Below, in pieces: positions 6,363 through 13,790 of a stretch of 23,417 bases of DNA. The notes under the pieces were generated by a model that did no database searches, had not been told where the DNA came from, and was given only the letters and a program-made list of their open reading frames with translations. Source of the DNA: a virus; IMG/VR virus record IMGVR_UViG_3300044951_000251, positions 1-23,417 of that record; one strand, 5' to 3'. The translations under genes were made by a program, and so were the position numbers. The first letter of the stretch is position 1. Every line of letters begins with the position of its first letter.

Positions 6363-8175
6363 CTGTCGGTGGTGGTGGAACTGCTGTGGGTGCTGTTCCT
6401 GCACCTGCTGGTGCACCTGGCAAGGCACCTGCATCGGGTGCGCCTGCAGGAGGCATTGCTGCCAGTTCTTCACCGGTGTTGATATCTGCTTCCATGCCTG
6501 CTGGAGTGATGCCAATACTGCGTAGATCTTGTCCTTGTGTAGTACTTAACTCAGGTTGATCACGTTCTTCACGCCAGAGTTTTTCGTTCTCTACAATCTC
6601 TTCTTGACTCAATCCCAAGTAACGTTCCATCAAGAAACGCTTACTCATGTAGGGCAATTGCTCTAGTGCACCAAATGTGCTCACACGGCTGGTGTCCATT
6701 TCTGCTTGACGATAACTGGCAAAGTTCTGTGGCGGACCTAGCACAATATCAAAAATACTGTTATCGATGTTAAAACCACGCCATTTCATGAACATCTTGA
6801 ATTCATCATCAAGTTTTTGCATGATTAAACGCTGTAAACGTTCGCAATACTGGTTGAATCTATACTCTTGTATCAGTGCTGTGCCTACTTTTCCGTCGTT
6901 CATTGCACGGTCCGAGTCGTCGGGTCCGGTGGGCAAATAGCTTGATGGCACACGCAGGCCACGGGCCATTTTGTTGTTAAAGTACTTTAAATCATCAATT
7001 TCGCCCAGTCCTGTACCACCGGGTAGGGTGTCTACACTAGAACCACGTCCGTCTGCTGTTTGTGGGAAAAAGTAATCTTCGTTGATACTCAATGGATTGT
7101 AACTAGCATCCATCAAGTTTGCGCCGCCGCCATTCACAGTGGGAATTCTACGCTGGTGCATTTCGTTTTTAACACGCTCAACAAAGGCCATGGCCATGTG
7201 GCTGGGCATGTTGCCCACGTCAATTTTAAACACTCTACGTTCTGGAGCACGGCTCACACGATAGATCAGCACAGAGTCTTCCAGCAGTTCTTTTTGTTTG
7301 TAAACTTTGAAGATGTTTTCTAAAATACTTTGTCCAAATGGCCAAAAGTAATCCAAGCCTTCATTTAGGCTCAGGTGCACCACGTGCTTGGCATCAATAC
7401 AGGTTTCATTCATGGCCTGTGCAAATCTACTGTTGCCCACAGTGCCACCGGCTCCACCACCAGATCCACCACTGGGACTTGAGTAGTTGGTTTGTCCTGT
7501 ACTACCTGTTGATCGGCTCACATAGTAGTCGCTGGTGGTTTTTTGTGCAATACTTAAATTTTGAAAGTTGGGGTTAATGTCACGAATAATGTACTGCTCA
7601 GGACGTTTGCCTTCTGATTCGTTCACAATCACACGACTGACTTTGACCATGTCAACCCAGTACATTTCAAATGTTTCTGGATCACGCACAAACAACTGAT
7701 CGCCATACTTGATGGTGTTACGGAACAGTTTGAACATGCGCTGATCCAACTTGTTCAGTTTGGTCCATTGCTGTAACTGCTTTTTAATGATTTCTACTTC
7801 GTGATCAGTGGGAGTATCTTTGAATGTGATATCAAAGGGTGTGTTGTTATCTTCGTTGTTCTGTGTGCTGAATTCTGCAATGATGTCCAAACATGCATTG
7901 ACTTCCGAATCAAGATCCATGTTTTCATACTGATTATAACGCTCAATACGATTGGGGTGACCAGAATACACTTCAGGCAGTCTACTGGCATAGTTGCGGA
8001 ATGCAAAATCATTACCTGTTCCGGCGTTGCCAGTGTAGCCATTTTGGCGATCGTAGCCCGGCAGGCCAGATTGATTGCGCCCAGAGATAGGACTCAGTTG
8101 GCCATTGGCGTCACCTGCGGCCACTTTGAAATATTTCATCCACCCGCGTTTACGACCATTCTCTGTTTCAGCCAT
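6358..8175 (-). CDS. 20: Portal vertex protein gp20
   Basis: A 605-residue T4 gp20-family portal. This dodecamer forms the DNA entry channel and starts prohead assembly. Recognisable segments: the N-terminal SRLPEVYSGHPNRIERYNQY followed by MDLDSEVNACLDIIAEFSTQ; ENIFKVYKQKELLEDSVLIY then RVSRAPERRVFKID (clip/stem region); and LKYFNNKMARGLRVPSSYLP. It has a Gly/Ser-rich insert near residues 226-246 and a ~50-residue Pro/Ala/Gly-rich C-terminal tail, making it longer than T4 gp20 (524). Start: ATG with AAAAGGAACAATTAA upstream. The promoter-like GGTAAATA at 8209-8202 gives a short leader that, unlike its neighbours, includes this RBS. Confidence 0.96.
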   Translation of the reverse strand: MAETENGRKRGWMKYFKVAAGDANGQLSPISGRNQSGLPGYDRQNGYTGNAGTGNDFAFRNYASRLPEVYSGHPNRIERYNQYENMDLDSEVNACLDIIAEFSTQNNEDNNTPFDITFKDTPTDHEVEIIKKQLQQWTKLNKLDQRMFKLFRNTIKYGDQLFVRDPETFEMYWVDMVKVSRVIVNESEGKRPEQYIIRDINPNFQNLSIAQKTTSDYYVSRSTGSTGQTNYSSPSGGSGGGAGGTVGNSRFAQAMNETCIDAKHVVHLSLNEGLDYFWPFGQSILENIFKVYKQKELLEDSVLIYRVSRAPERRVFKIDVGNMPSHMAMAFVERVKNEMHQRRIPTVNGGGANLMDASYNPLSINEDYFFPQTADGRGSSVDTLPGGTGLGEIDDLKYFNNKMARGLRVPSSYLPTGPDDSDRAMNDGKVGTALIQEYRFNQYCERLQRLIMQKLDDEFKMFMKWRGFNIDNSIFDIVLGPPQNFASYRQAEMDTSRVSTFGALEQLPYMSKRFLMERYLGLSQEEIVENEKLWREERDQPELSTTQGQDLRSIGITPAGMEADINTGEELAAMPPAGAPDAGALPGAPAGAGTAPTAVPPPPTA

Positions 8176-8201
8176 TTAATTGTTCCTTTTGCGTACAGCA
8201 A

Positions 8202-8209
8202 TATTTACC
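8202..8209 (-). promoter_or_regulatory. Late promoter-like GGTAAATA for the head operon
   Basis: The minus strand reads GGTAAATATTGC, 26 nt before the portal ATG and 4 nt past the tape-measure stop. It is placed to drive the head module with a conventional RBS-containing leader. Confidence 0.55.
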
Positions 8210-8213
8210 GTGA

Positions 8214-10550
8214 TCACTGTGCATACTTCAATAATTGCTCTGACACGCCCACTTGAGCTTGCATTATGCGTACCATTTGGTCTAGTCTATCAAGTTGTGC
8301 TGTCATCATGCTCATTTGTTCTTCATTGCCGACCATTTGCACTGGTATTGTCTTGCCATCCGGCAATGGAACCACTGCTTCAGACTGCCCGGCTTCGCCT
8401 GCCAGTACATTTGCTCCACCCGGCAACGGAGGAACTATGCCACCGTTGGCAGCTTGAAAATGCACAGGATCTTGAGGTACTTTCTGCGTTAACCCGTATT
8501 TTGCAAGAGCAGACACAGCCGCTGGATCTTGATAATTTTGAATATCAACTGCTTCGCCTCGTTCGTGTAAACTTCGTCCCGGTTTACCAATAGGCATGCC
8601 GCTGGCAGTTTTACCAGTTCTGCCAGCTGCCACTGATTCGTCCCATATTCTTTGTTGATCTTCAGGATCTCGTTTGGCACTGTTGATCTGTAACACACCG
8701 CCGGTCAATTTGTTATATTCAGTTGCAGCGGCAATGACGGAATCTTTAAATGTAGAATTTAACGCTTCAAAGTTTTGTTGGCTGCCAGATTTAGCAGTAA
8801 ATTTTAATATTTTTGTTAAATCAACTTTTTCAGCGGCCGAAGCAGAGCCAGATCCTTCAGGAGGCCGAGGACTAGGTTTTGCCGGGGTCGCTCCGCCTGC
8901 ACCTCCACCTGCACTTGCCGCTGGCTTGGCTGCCGCTGGCTTGACTGCTGTTGAGCCTGCACCTCCGCCCGAAGCAGCAGGTGCTTGTTTACCACCACCA
9001 CCAAAGAGTCCACTCAAGAAGCCGCCAACCCCACCACCACCGCTGCCACCACCCGCAGTAGGCGAAGTGCCTGGTCTTGGTGCGGCCTGCGCGGCAGCCC
9101 CAGGTTCATCACGTTTTTTGGTTGTAACGCCTGCCGCATTGGCCATCTTGGTCATGGCTTCAATGGTTGCATCAGTGGCGTTGGCCAGCCCTTTCATTCC
9201 AGTTGTAACAGGAGTTATACCAGCGTTGATTAAATCTTGCAATTTATCACGCGATGCGCGATTGGCATCCTGCAGATCTGTCATGTTCTGCGTGGTTTTG
9301 TCTGTAACGTTTTGTTGTTCTTTAGCTGCCGCCAACTGCTCTTCAACTGTGCCGGTTGCTTTCATGGCCACCAGTTTGTTTTGTTCTTGGAAGCCTATAA
9401 ACGTCTCATTGTTAACACCCATTTTGGCCAAATCTTTGGCGTAACCTGTTACATTTGCTGCTGCATCTTTCTGTGCGGCTGCCATGAATTCAGCCTGCGT
9501 AAACGTTTCTTTTCCTGCAACTGCGGCCGCGTTGGGCATTGTCAACAGCAACTTCTGCGCTTCTGGAGTATTCAAACTACCTGACAATATGTTCAAGAAA
9601 CCCTTGCGTGTTTCAGGAGCCACTTTGTCCAGCATGATCTGTGTGGCTTCAGCTTGTTTGAGTTGTTCTGCAGCCGCTGTGTCTCCCATGGCAGCACGTT
9701 GCTCTAATTCTGCTTTGTAGGCAGCATAGCGTTCTTCTGCCAATGCACTTTCGCGTGACTGTTCCTGTTGTTCTCTGTTCTTGCCGGTAATTTTTGCTAA
9801 TAAATCTGTTTCTTTGATGTAGGCGGCCGCTGCCACTGCTTGTTGTTCTGCAGACATTTTTTGCCGAGCACCTGACAGCATCTGCATTTTTGTATAACTG
9901 ACAATACCTTTATTGACCTCGTCAACACTAATACCCATATCTCGGAACTGGCGACCCATGTTACTCTGTTGTATAGACGAAGACACCGCAGCCATTTGGC
10001 CAAGGCCTTGACTTACTGTGCCGCCAAAATTGGCCAATGTTATTGAGTTTTCTTTGACAATACTGACAAACTTATCTAATTCGTCGGTACCGTAATTCAT
10101 GCGTTTTAAATTATCATAAACACCTTGCATGCCGTCGGCTGCTGTGGCACCCATTTCGGACATTTTTTGATAATTGCTGTATAGCAAATCTGCCTGTTTG
10201 TTTACAGCCTGTGTGTACTCACTTGCACCCTTGACCAGGGTTTTGAGAGCTCCACCTACATAAGGAATCAATCCCAGTAGATCTCCTAATGCATCTGCTA
10301 CTCCGCCAATGGATTTATTAAATACCGATGCACCAATTTCACCTTCCGCCAGTTGTTTAGTTAACCCCAGTGCAGAAGTTCCCAGTTGTCCAAGGCCTTT
10401 GCTCAGACTAGCAGTGACCCCTTTGATGCCAATGGACATGTCCATCATGGCCATTTTGGTTTCAGTGGTGACAGAGCCAAGACGCTTTATTTCGTCTGCT
10501 TCACGTGCTTTGAGTTCTGCAATTTCTTCGGGGGTGTACATACTTGCCAT
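8214..10550 (-). CDS. Tape-measure protein with M15 peptidase-like domain
   Basis: A 778-residue protein. Residues ~40-110 are hydrophobic/Gly-rich with LGDLLGLIPYVGGALKTLV, a typical tape-measure membrane-active segment. Residues ~110-475 are helical and Ala/Gln-rich. A Gly/Ala/Pro linker spans ~480-575. Residues ~590-700 resemble an M15 (D-Ala-D-Ala carboxypeptidase/VanY-type) peptidase: SLHERGEAVDI gives candidate zinc ligands His662 and Asp669, and DPVHF gives His698. The segment ANGGIVPPLPGG...AGEAGQSEAVVPL after it is the classic tape-measure C-terminal motif. The predicted role is setting tail length and cutting peptidoglycan at infection. In T4 the tape measure is gp29 (590 residues) and has no such domain. 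The gene precedes the portal and is divergent from the gp26-like operon. GGTAAATA ends 5 nt before the ATG. Confidence 0.85.
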   Translation of the reverse strand: MASMYTPEEIAELKAREADEIKRLGSVTTETKMAMMDMSIGIKGVTASLSKGLGQLGTSALGLTKQLAEGEIGASVFNKSIGGVADALGDLLGLIPYVGGALKTLVKGASEYTQAVNKQADLLYSNYQKMSEMGATAADGMQGVYDNLKRMNYGTDELDKFVSIVKENSITLANFGGTVSQGLGQMAAVSSSIQQSNMGRQFRDMGISVDEVNKGIVSYTKMQMLSGARQKMSAEQQAVAAAAYIKETDLLAKITGKNREQQEQSRESALAEERYAAYKAELEQRAAMGDTAAAEQLKQAEATQIMLDKVAPETRKGFLNILSGSLNTPEAQKLLLTMPNAAAVAGKETFTQAEFMAAAQKDAAANVTGYAKDLAKMGVNNETFIGFQEQNKLVAMKATGTVEEQLAAAKEQQNVTDKTTQNMTDLQDANRASRDKLQDLINAGITPVTTGMKGLANATDATIEAMTKMANAAGVTTKKRDEPGAAAQAAPRPGTSPTAGGGSGGGGVGGFLSGLFGGGGKQAPAASGGGAGSTAVKPAAAKPAASAGGGAGGATPAKPSPRPPEGSGSASAAEKVDLTKILKFTAKSGSQQNFEALNSTFKDSVIAAATEYNKLTGGVLQINSAKRDPEDQQRIWDESVAAGRTGKTASGMPIGKPGRSLHERGEAVDIQNYQDPAAVSALAKYGLTQKVPQDPVHFQAANGGIVPPLPGGANVLAGEAGQSEAVVPLPDGKTIPVQMVGNEEQMSMMTAQLDRLDQMVRIMQAQVGVSEQLLKYAQ

Positions 10551-10555
10551 AACTA

Positions 10556-10563
10556 TATTTACC
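10556..10563 (-). promoter_or_regulatory. Late promoter-like GGTAAATA abutting the tape-measure start
   Basis: The minus strand reads AGGTAAATATAGTTATG, so the motif ends 5 nt before the ATG at 10550. The 25-bp gap to the divergent gene at 10576 contains no other clear signal except the AGGAAAA RBS of that gene. Confidence 0.5.
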
Positions 10564-10575
10564 TAGGAAAAAATC

Positions 10576-11412
10576 ATGTCAAATAACCCATTAACACAAT
10601 ATTTTAGACAGCCGGCTGTGTATGTTAAATTGCCCAGTGGCGGAAAATATTATTCTGAAGGCGCAATTGTAATGCCAGCGAATCAAGAACTTCCGGTTTA
10701 TCCAATGACTGCAATTGATGAAATCACCTACAGAACACCTGACGCACTGTTCAACGGCAACGCAGTGGTCAATGTTATCAAAAGTTGTATTCCTGCTATT
10801 AAAGATCCATGGAGCATTCCTGCCATGGATGTGGATACTATTCTAGTTGCAATACGCATGGCCAGTTACGGAACCACAATGGAAATTTCAACCACTTGTC
10901 CACATTGTAAAAATGAAGCAGACTACGGAATTGATTTACGTACCATGCTGGAAAATATGCGAGCACCTGATTATTCAAAACCTGTACTTGATGGTGATCT
11001 TGAAGTGTATTTCAAACCAATGTCCTACCGAAATCTTAACGAAAATAACCAACGTCAGTTTGAAGAACAAAAAATACTACAAATTTTACCGGGCACTGAC
11101 ATGCCTGATGACCAACGAATGTCTGCGCTCAGTACAGCATTGATGAAAATTACAGAGATTACAGTCAGTGCGTTAGCACAAAGTATTGCGGCAGTTAAAA
11201 CTCCGGCTGCATTGGTCAGTGAACCGGAATACATTGAAGACATGTTAAAAAATTGTGATCGACGTTTGTTCAGTAAAATTAGAGATCACATCATTGAAAC
11301 AAAACTGGCAGCAGAGATGCAGCCATTAAAAATTGTGTGCGGCGAGTGTACCAAAGACTACTTGCAGGCCATTACCTTGGATATGACAAGTTTTTTCGCG
11401 GACGCCTCCTAG
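10576..11412 (+). CDS. 26: gp26-like baseplate hub/tape-measure chaperone
   Basis: A 278-residue protein of the T4 gp26-like hub assembly family as seen in marine T4-likes. The conserved N-terminal segment is VYVKLPSGGKYYSEGAI followed by ELPVYPMTAIDEITYRTPDA. Two Cys pairs, CPHC (108-111) and CGEC (255-258), likely form one zinc ribbon. RBS AGGAAAA lies 5 nt before the ATG. The gene is divergent from the tape-measure gene, which fits a chaperone that coats or folds the tape measure. The last codons contain a T TTT TTC slippery heptamer, and the -1 frame continues into a gp51-like domain, so this is probably the short form of a two-product gene, like lambda gpG. Confidence 0.85.
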   Translation: MSNNPLTQYFRQPAVYVKLPSGGKYYSEGAIVMPANQELPVYPMTAIDEITYRTPDALFNGNAVVNVIKSCIPAIKDPWSIPAMDVDTILVAIRMASYGTTMEISTTCPHCKNEADYGIDLRTMLENMRAPDYSKPVLDGDLEVYFKPMSYRNLNENNQRQFEEQKILQILPGTDMPDDQRMSALSTALMKITEITVSALAQSIAAVKTPAALVSEPEYIEDMLKNCDRRLFSKIRDHIIETKLAAEMQPLKIVCGECTKDYLQAITLDMTSFFADAS

Positions 11413-11627
11413 TACTGGACTCTGACCAAATTTCCAAATGGGTCGACCAATTAGACAAAGAGGCCAAAGCAATAAAATCAGAAGCGTTAAAAATGGTATG
11501 GTACATGCGCGGAGGCCTGAGTTATGAGGCTGCATTAAATCTCAGTTTTGAAGAACGCAATGCTGTTTCTGAAATCATCAAAGACAATTTAGAAACAACT
11601 AAAAAATCAGGACTGCCGTTTTTCTAA
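11337..11627 (+). CDS. 51: gp51-like domain, probably the -1 frameshift extension of the gp26-like gene
   Basis: This -1 frame overlaps the end of the gp26-like gene and runs to 11627. Its conserved part begins after 11397 and ends with KMVWYMRGGLSYEAALNLSF followed by EERNAV...SGLPFF, which I recognise as a gp51-type (baseplate hub assembly) signature. It has no plausible independent start: the frame opens with a GTG lacking an RBS, and the first ATG (11493) comes too late and lacks an RBS. The frame joins the upstream gene exactly at the slippery T TTT TTC (11391-11397). Slippage would give a 350-residue protein (274 + 76). This mirrors lambda gpG/gpGT organisation. The domain is well supported; translation by frameshift is inference. 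Confidence 0.7.
   Translation: MRRVYQRLLAGHYLGYDKFFRGRLLVLDSDQISKWVDQLDKEAKAIKSEALKMVWYMRGGLSYEAALNLSFEERNAVSEIIKDNLETTKKSGLPFF
11391..11397 (+). other. Candidate -1 programmed frameshift site (T TTT TTC)
   Basis: Read in the gp26-like frame, the heptamer is T TTT TTC and fits the X XXY YYZ rule. Both tRNAs can re-pair one base back, after which reading continues CGC GGA CGC into the gp51-like domain. The zero-frame stop TAG follows five codons later (11410-11412). I see no convincing downstream stem. Confidence 0.65.
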
Positions 11628-11633
11628 AACATC

Positions 11634-12140
11634 ATGCTGAACATAGATCAAGTCAAACAAGATATTGAACAATGGATTGTGAACTTTGTGGAAGTTCCAC
11701 ATCCTGCACTGGGCGGATTTCCGCCCTGTCCTTATGCGCGATCAGCACGATTGAAGAATAGCTATGCAGTGTACATTGGTACGGATCCCTACTACGATCT
11801 CAAGAACAGAGCCAGGTGGGGCATGGGCAATCTGGAAGTGATTGTGTACGCATACGATCCTGTAGAATGGCCACACGAACTGTTTGCATCCAGTCTGGAT
11901 CAGGCCAATCGTGAGTTTTTGCTCACAGCAGACATACTAGTGTTGGAAGATCACCCTGCTGATGTAGAAATAGTCAACGGCGTTTCAATGAATCAAGGCA
12001 CTTATGCACTGGCACTGGTGCAAAGTCTCAGTGACCTCAACACCAAAGCACAGCAAATGGCGTCAAAAGGTTTTTATGACTCGTGGCCCGAGGACTATCT
12101 CACAGCACTGTTCCAGCACAGGAAAGATCCCAGACTATGA
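11634..12140 (+). CDS. Conserved-looking hypothetical protein
   Basis: A 168-residue soluble protein; family not recognised. It contains FPPCPYARSARL near residues 29-40, then a Tyr/Trp-rich alpha/beta pattern (YAVYIGTDPYYDL; EVIVYAYDPVEWP). No signal peptide or membrane segment. The ATG follows the gp51-like stop by 6 nt without an RBS, and its own stop overlaps the next start (ATGA), so the genes of this operon appear translationally coupled. It may be an accessory gene carried along with the hub chaperones; the sequence does not show a function. Confidence 0.75.
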   Translation: MLNIDQVKQDIEQWIVNFVEVPHPALGGFPPCPYARSARLKNSYAVYIGTDPYYDLKNRARWGMGNLEVIVYAYDPVEWPHELFASSLDQANREFLLTADILVLEDHPADVEIVNGVSMNQGTYALALVQSLSDLNTKAQQMASKGFYDSWPEDYLTALFQHRKDPRL

Positions 12141-12568
12141 CTTACCAGTTTGCACGTATTAATCTAGAAAAAACAACATATAAGCCCCGGGTGGATTGGT
12201 TCTACATTACCGAACCCAACATTGCCCAACTACAAGATATCTACCGAACCTATTGCATTTACAAACACTTTAGCAGTGTAATGCCGTTGTTTGACAGCCA
12301 GTTCACAGAGCCTGGAATGGATCTCATTGGCTACAGAGACAACAACGAATTAGTAGCGTTTTCCATGATGAAACGCTATGACAACAAAAATTTATTAGCC
12401 GCACAGTTTGCTTGGAACTATCGTCAACCTCGACTACGTCTGGGTATTACGAGCTTACAAACAGAGTGTGCAATTTACAGAGAGCGAGGATTTGAGTACT
12501 TGTACTTGGATCAAGCGCACTTGTACAAACAGGACCTTGAAGGTTTTGAAATACTTGGACCACTATAA
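12137..12568 (+). CDS. Small GNAT/aminoacyl-tRNA-protein transferase-like protein
   Basis: A 143-residue protein starting at the ATG that overlaps the previous stop (12137-12140); a longer upstream frame would overlap that gene by 58 nt and is unlikely. The pattern ELVAFSMMKRYDNK, then LRLGITSLQTECAIYRERGF, EYLYLDQAHLYKQDLEGFEI recalls the GNAT-fold C-terminal half of arginyl-tRNA-protein transferases (a Y-L-x-L-G-T-x-S strand-helix and a final YK...GFE). It could transfer an acyl or amino-acid group to a small molecule or protein. The assignment rests on pattern only and the enzyme is much shorter than bacterial Bpt/ATE. Confidence 0.6.
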   Translation: MTYQFARINLEKTTYKPRVDWFYITEPNIAQLQDIYRTYCIYKHFSSVMPLFDSQFTEPGMDLIGYRDNNELVAFSMMKRYDNKNLLAAQFAWNYRQPRLRLGITSLQTECAIYRERGFEYLYLDQAHLYKQDLEGFEILGPL

Positions 12569-12569
12569 C

Positions 12570-12908
12570 ATGGCAGACTTATACACAATTTGGGCAGACA
12601 AAGAAGGCGACATCTCAGACTTGGACTGGGTTAACGGAATGAAAAGTTTCTTTGATCATTTGAAATCAGAAGGCAAGATGGAAGACTATCGTATTACTCG
12701 TTGTAAAATGGGTTTCCGTAGTATTGCTGACATGCCTGAATGGATGATACTGATGGAGTTTCGAGACATGGCTCAAATGGATGAAGCATTTCGACGTGTT
12801 GCTCCGTTGTCAGGAGAACTAGAATCTAAACACAAGTCATTCAATCAATTTGTGTCGGGAACAATTCAACATGCATTGTTTCGTGATTGGCCAGATACAT
12901 TTGTCTAA
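12570..12908 (+). CDS. Small alpha/beta protein of unknown function
   Basis: A 112-residue protein starting 1 nt after the previous stop. The sequence begins ADLYTIWADKEGDISDLDWV and continues SFFDHLKSEGKMEDYRITRC, with FRDMAQMDEAFRRVAP in the second half. It resembles a family of small bacterial proteins of unknown function with a ferredoxin-like (dimeric alpha-beta barrel) pattern; I believe this is a DUF family but cannot confirm its number. It is the last gene of the rightward operon, followed by a hairpin and an intrinsic terminator. Confidence 0.7.
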   Translation: MADLYTIWADKEGDISDLDWVNGMKSFFDHLKSEGKMEDYRITRCKMGFRSIADMPEWMILMEFRDMAQMDEAFRRVAPLSGELESKHKSFNQFVSGTIQHALFRDWPDTFV

Positions 12909-12916
12909 CACATTCA

Positions 12917-12936
12917 AGAACTTCTAACGAAGTTCT
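12917..12936. repeat. Perfect 8-bp hairpin after the rightward operon
   Basis: AGAACTTC and GAAGTTCT flank a TAAC loop, immediately before the terminator hairpin. It probably stabilises the 3' end of the rightward mRNA. Confidence 0.7.
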
Positions 12937-12967
12937 ATTGACTCGCTTTGCTCGTCAATGTTTTTTT
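12937..12967 (+). terminator. Intrinsic terminator of the rightward operon
   Basis: Stem ATTGAC/GTCAAT (12937-12942 and 12954-12959) around a TCGCTTTGCTC interior, followed by G and seven T (12961-12967). Placed 28 nt past the last rightward stop. Confidence 0.75.
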
Positions 12968-13016
12968 AATTCTTGAGCGAAGCGATTTAAGCTATTATCT
13001 AGATTACGTGGTCATA

Positions 13017-13038
13017 GTTCACCGTATGCACGGTGAAC
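13017..13038. repeat. Perfect 9-bp hairpin GTTCACCGT-ATGC-ACGGTGAAC
   Basis: Perfect inverted repeat with an ATGC loop. On the minus strand it comes directly after the U-tract of the leftward terminator; on the plus strand it is followed by six A. It is therefore not itself a simple terminator in either direction. Confidence 0.7.
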
Positions 13039-13064
13039 AAAAAACGCCATTATCTGAGTATAGC
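13039..13064 (-). terminator. Probable intrinsic terminator of the leftward operon
   Basis: The minus strand forms GCTAT...ATGGC (13064-13046), then a G and six U (13044-13039). The stem is short (5 bp with one G-U pair), so strength is uncertain. It would end transcripts coming through the GIY-YIG gene and the structured stretch. Confidence 0.5.
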
Positions 13065-13330
13065 AGTCATCTATCGTAATGAGATTGTAGTTTCCTACGC
13101 GGAGGCGGTTGACCGGTACCCCCTACTCAAGCTTCACATATCAACGGAACCCTAGTAACCCGATATAGATCCAAGTCCTATGAGCTGGGGTTGTATCTTT
13201 TTCACATATCCCCGACCATTTGTTGCCTTAAGTTAGCAATTGCCTTTGACGTCCAAGTCTGAATTGGGTATCTCACCAATCCTCAATGGAGTTGAGCCAC
13301 ATCGCCCAACACAGTGTCGTAATCGTTGCC
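13065..13330 (-). ncRNA. Structured-looking non-coding stretch between convergent operons (candidate RNA)
   Basis: These 266 nt hold no credible gene. Minus-strand RNA can form several helices: TTGGG...CCCAA enclosing CTCAA-CTCCA-TTGAG; a long-range ACCCC/GGGGT plus CTCA/TGAG stem enclosing about 50 nt; and GTAG-GAAA-CTAC, a 4-bp stem capped by a GNRA tetraloop. It is followed by the terminator at 13064-13039. Two short motifs repeat: TTCACATATC (13201 and, with one-base offset context, 13133) and CCAAGTC (13172 and 13252), read on the plus strand. It lies directly downstream of the GIY-YIG nuclease. I could not match it to tRNA, tmRNA, RNase P or a group I/II core. It may be a structured 3' UTR, a novel RNA or a decayed element. 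Confidence 0.35.
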
Positions 13331-13759
13331 TTACAGTTTGTTTATTATATGAGAGCCATGCACACGCACTTGTATGTGGCCGTTGTAATAATCTCGTGAT
13401 TCCAATACTTGTCTTGCGAATTGTTCTCTTGCCTCAATGTAACTACATTCTGACTTTGAGTTGCAATAGTAAAGTATTTCTCTAGTGAAGTTTTCGGTGC
13501 CTAGTTTTTCGATGTCTGAAGTCAATTCTGGGCTTGACCCATAGTACTCTCTCCAGTCTGAGTCGACCTTTGATCGTATCTTTTTCTTCTTCTTTGTGCC
13601 GTTCTTTTGTTTTACAGTTTTGTAAGTTGTTTTGCTAAATTTTGCTAATTTTTTGCCTATGTACTTGCGACCAGTGAGATTATTTGTAATCAAGTAAACA
13701 AATCCAACACACTCTTCGGGCAACGTCTCGATTGGGGTATCTTGATATAACCATGTCAT
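13331..13759 (-). CDS. GIY-YIG homing-type endonuclease
   Basis: A 142-residue protein from the ATG at 13759. A TTG-started frame reaches 13807, but the ATG start gives MTWLYQDTPIETLPEECVGF, which matches the usual N-terminus of this phage family. The GIY-YIG core is FVYLITNNLTGRKYIGKK, followed by a Lys-rich insert and WREYYGSS, the segment with the conserved Arg/Tyr. It lies last in the leftward operon, 31 nt after the radical SAM-SDR stop, and is followed by a structured non-coding stretch. The family is common in T4-like phages as free-standing mobile nucleases; a homing site is not visible. No convincing RBS (AGGA lies 17 nt upstream). Confidence 0.85.
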   Translation of the reverse strand: MTWLYQDTPIETLPEECVGFVYLITNNLTGRKYIGKKLAKFSKTTYKTVKQKNGTKKKKKIRSKVDSDWREYYGSSPELTSDIEKLGTENFTREILYYCNSKSECSYIEAREQFARQVLESRDYYNGHIQVRVHGSHIINKL

Positions 13760-13790
13760 GTGTTGTATGCGATTTATCCTTGCTGTATAG

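Noticed and set aside
8674-9444. Plus-strand frame of 256 codons rich in Pro/Ala opposite the tape-measure linker
   Set aside because: Antisense shadow of the Gly/Ala/Pro linker of the tape-measure protein.
13020-13156. A short plus-strand frame from GTG at about 13034 (MNKKRHYLSIAV...) with protein-like composition
   Set aside because: Only about 40 codons, GTG start buried in a hairpin, no RBS, located beyond the rightward terminator; could be chance.
13039-13330. Group I or group II intron core beside the GIY-YIG gene
   Set aside because: I could not place P3-P8/P7 guanosine-site elements or a domain V, and there is no split gene flanking it.
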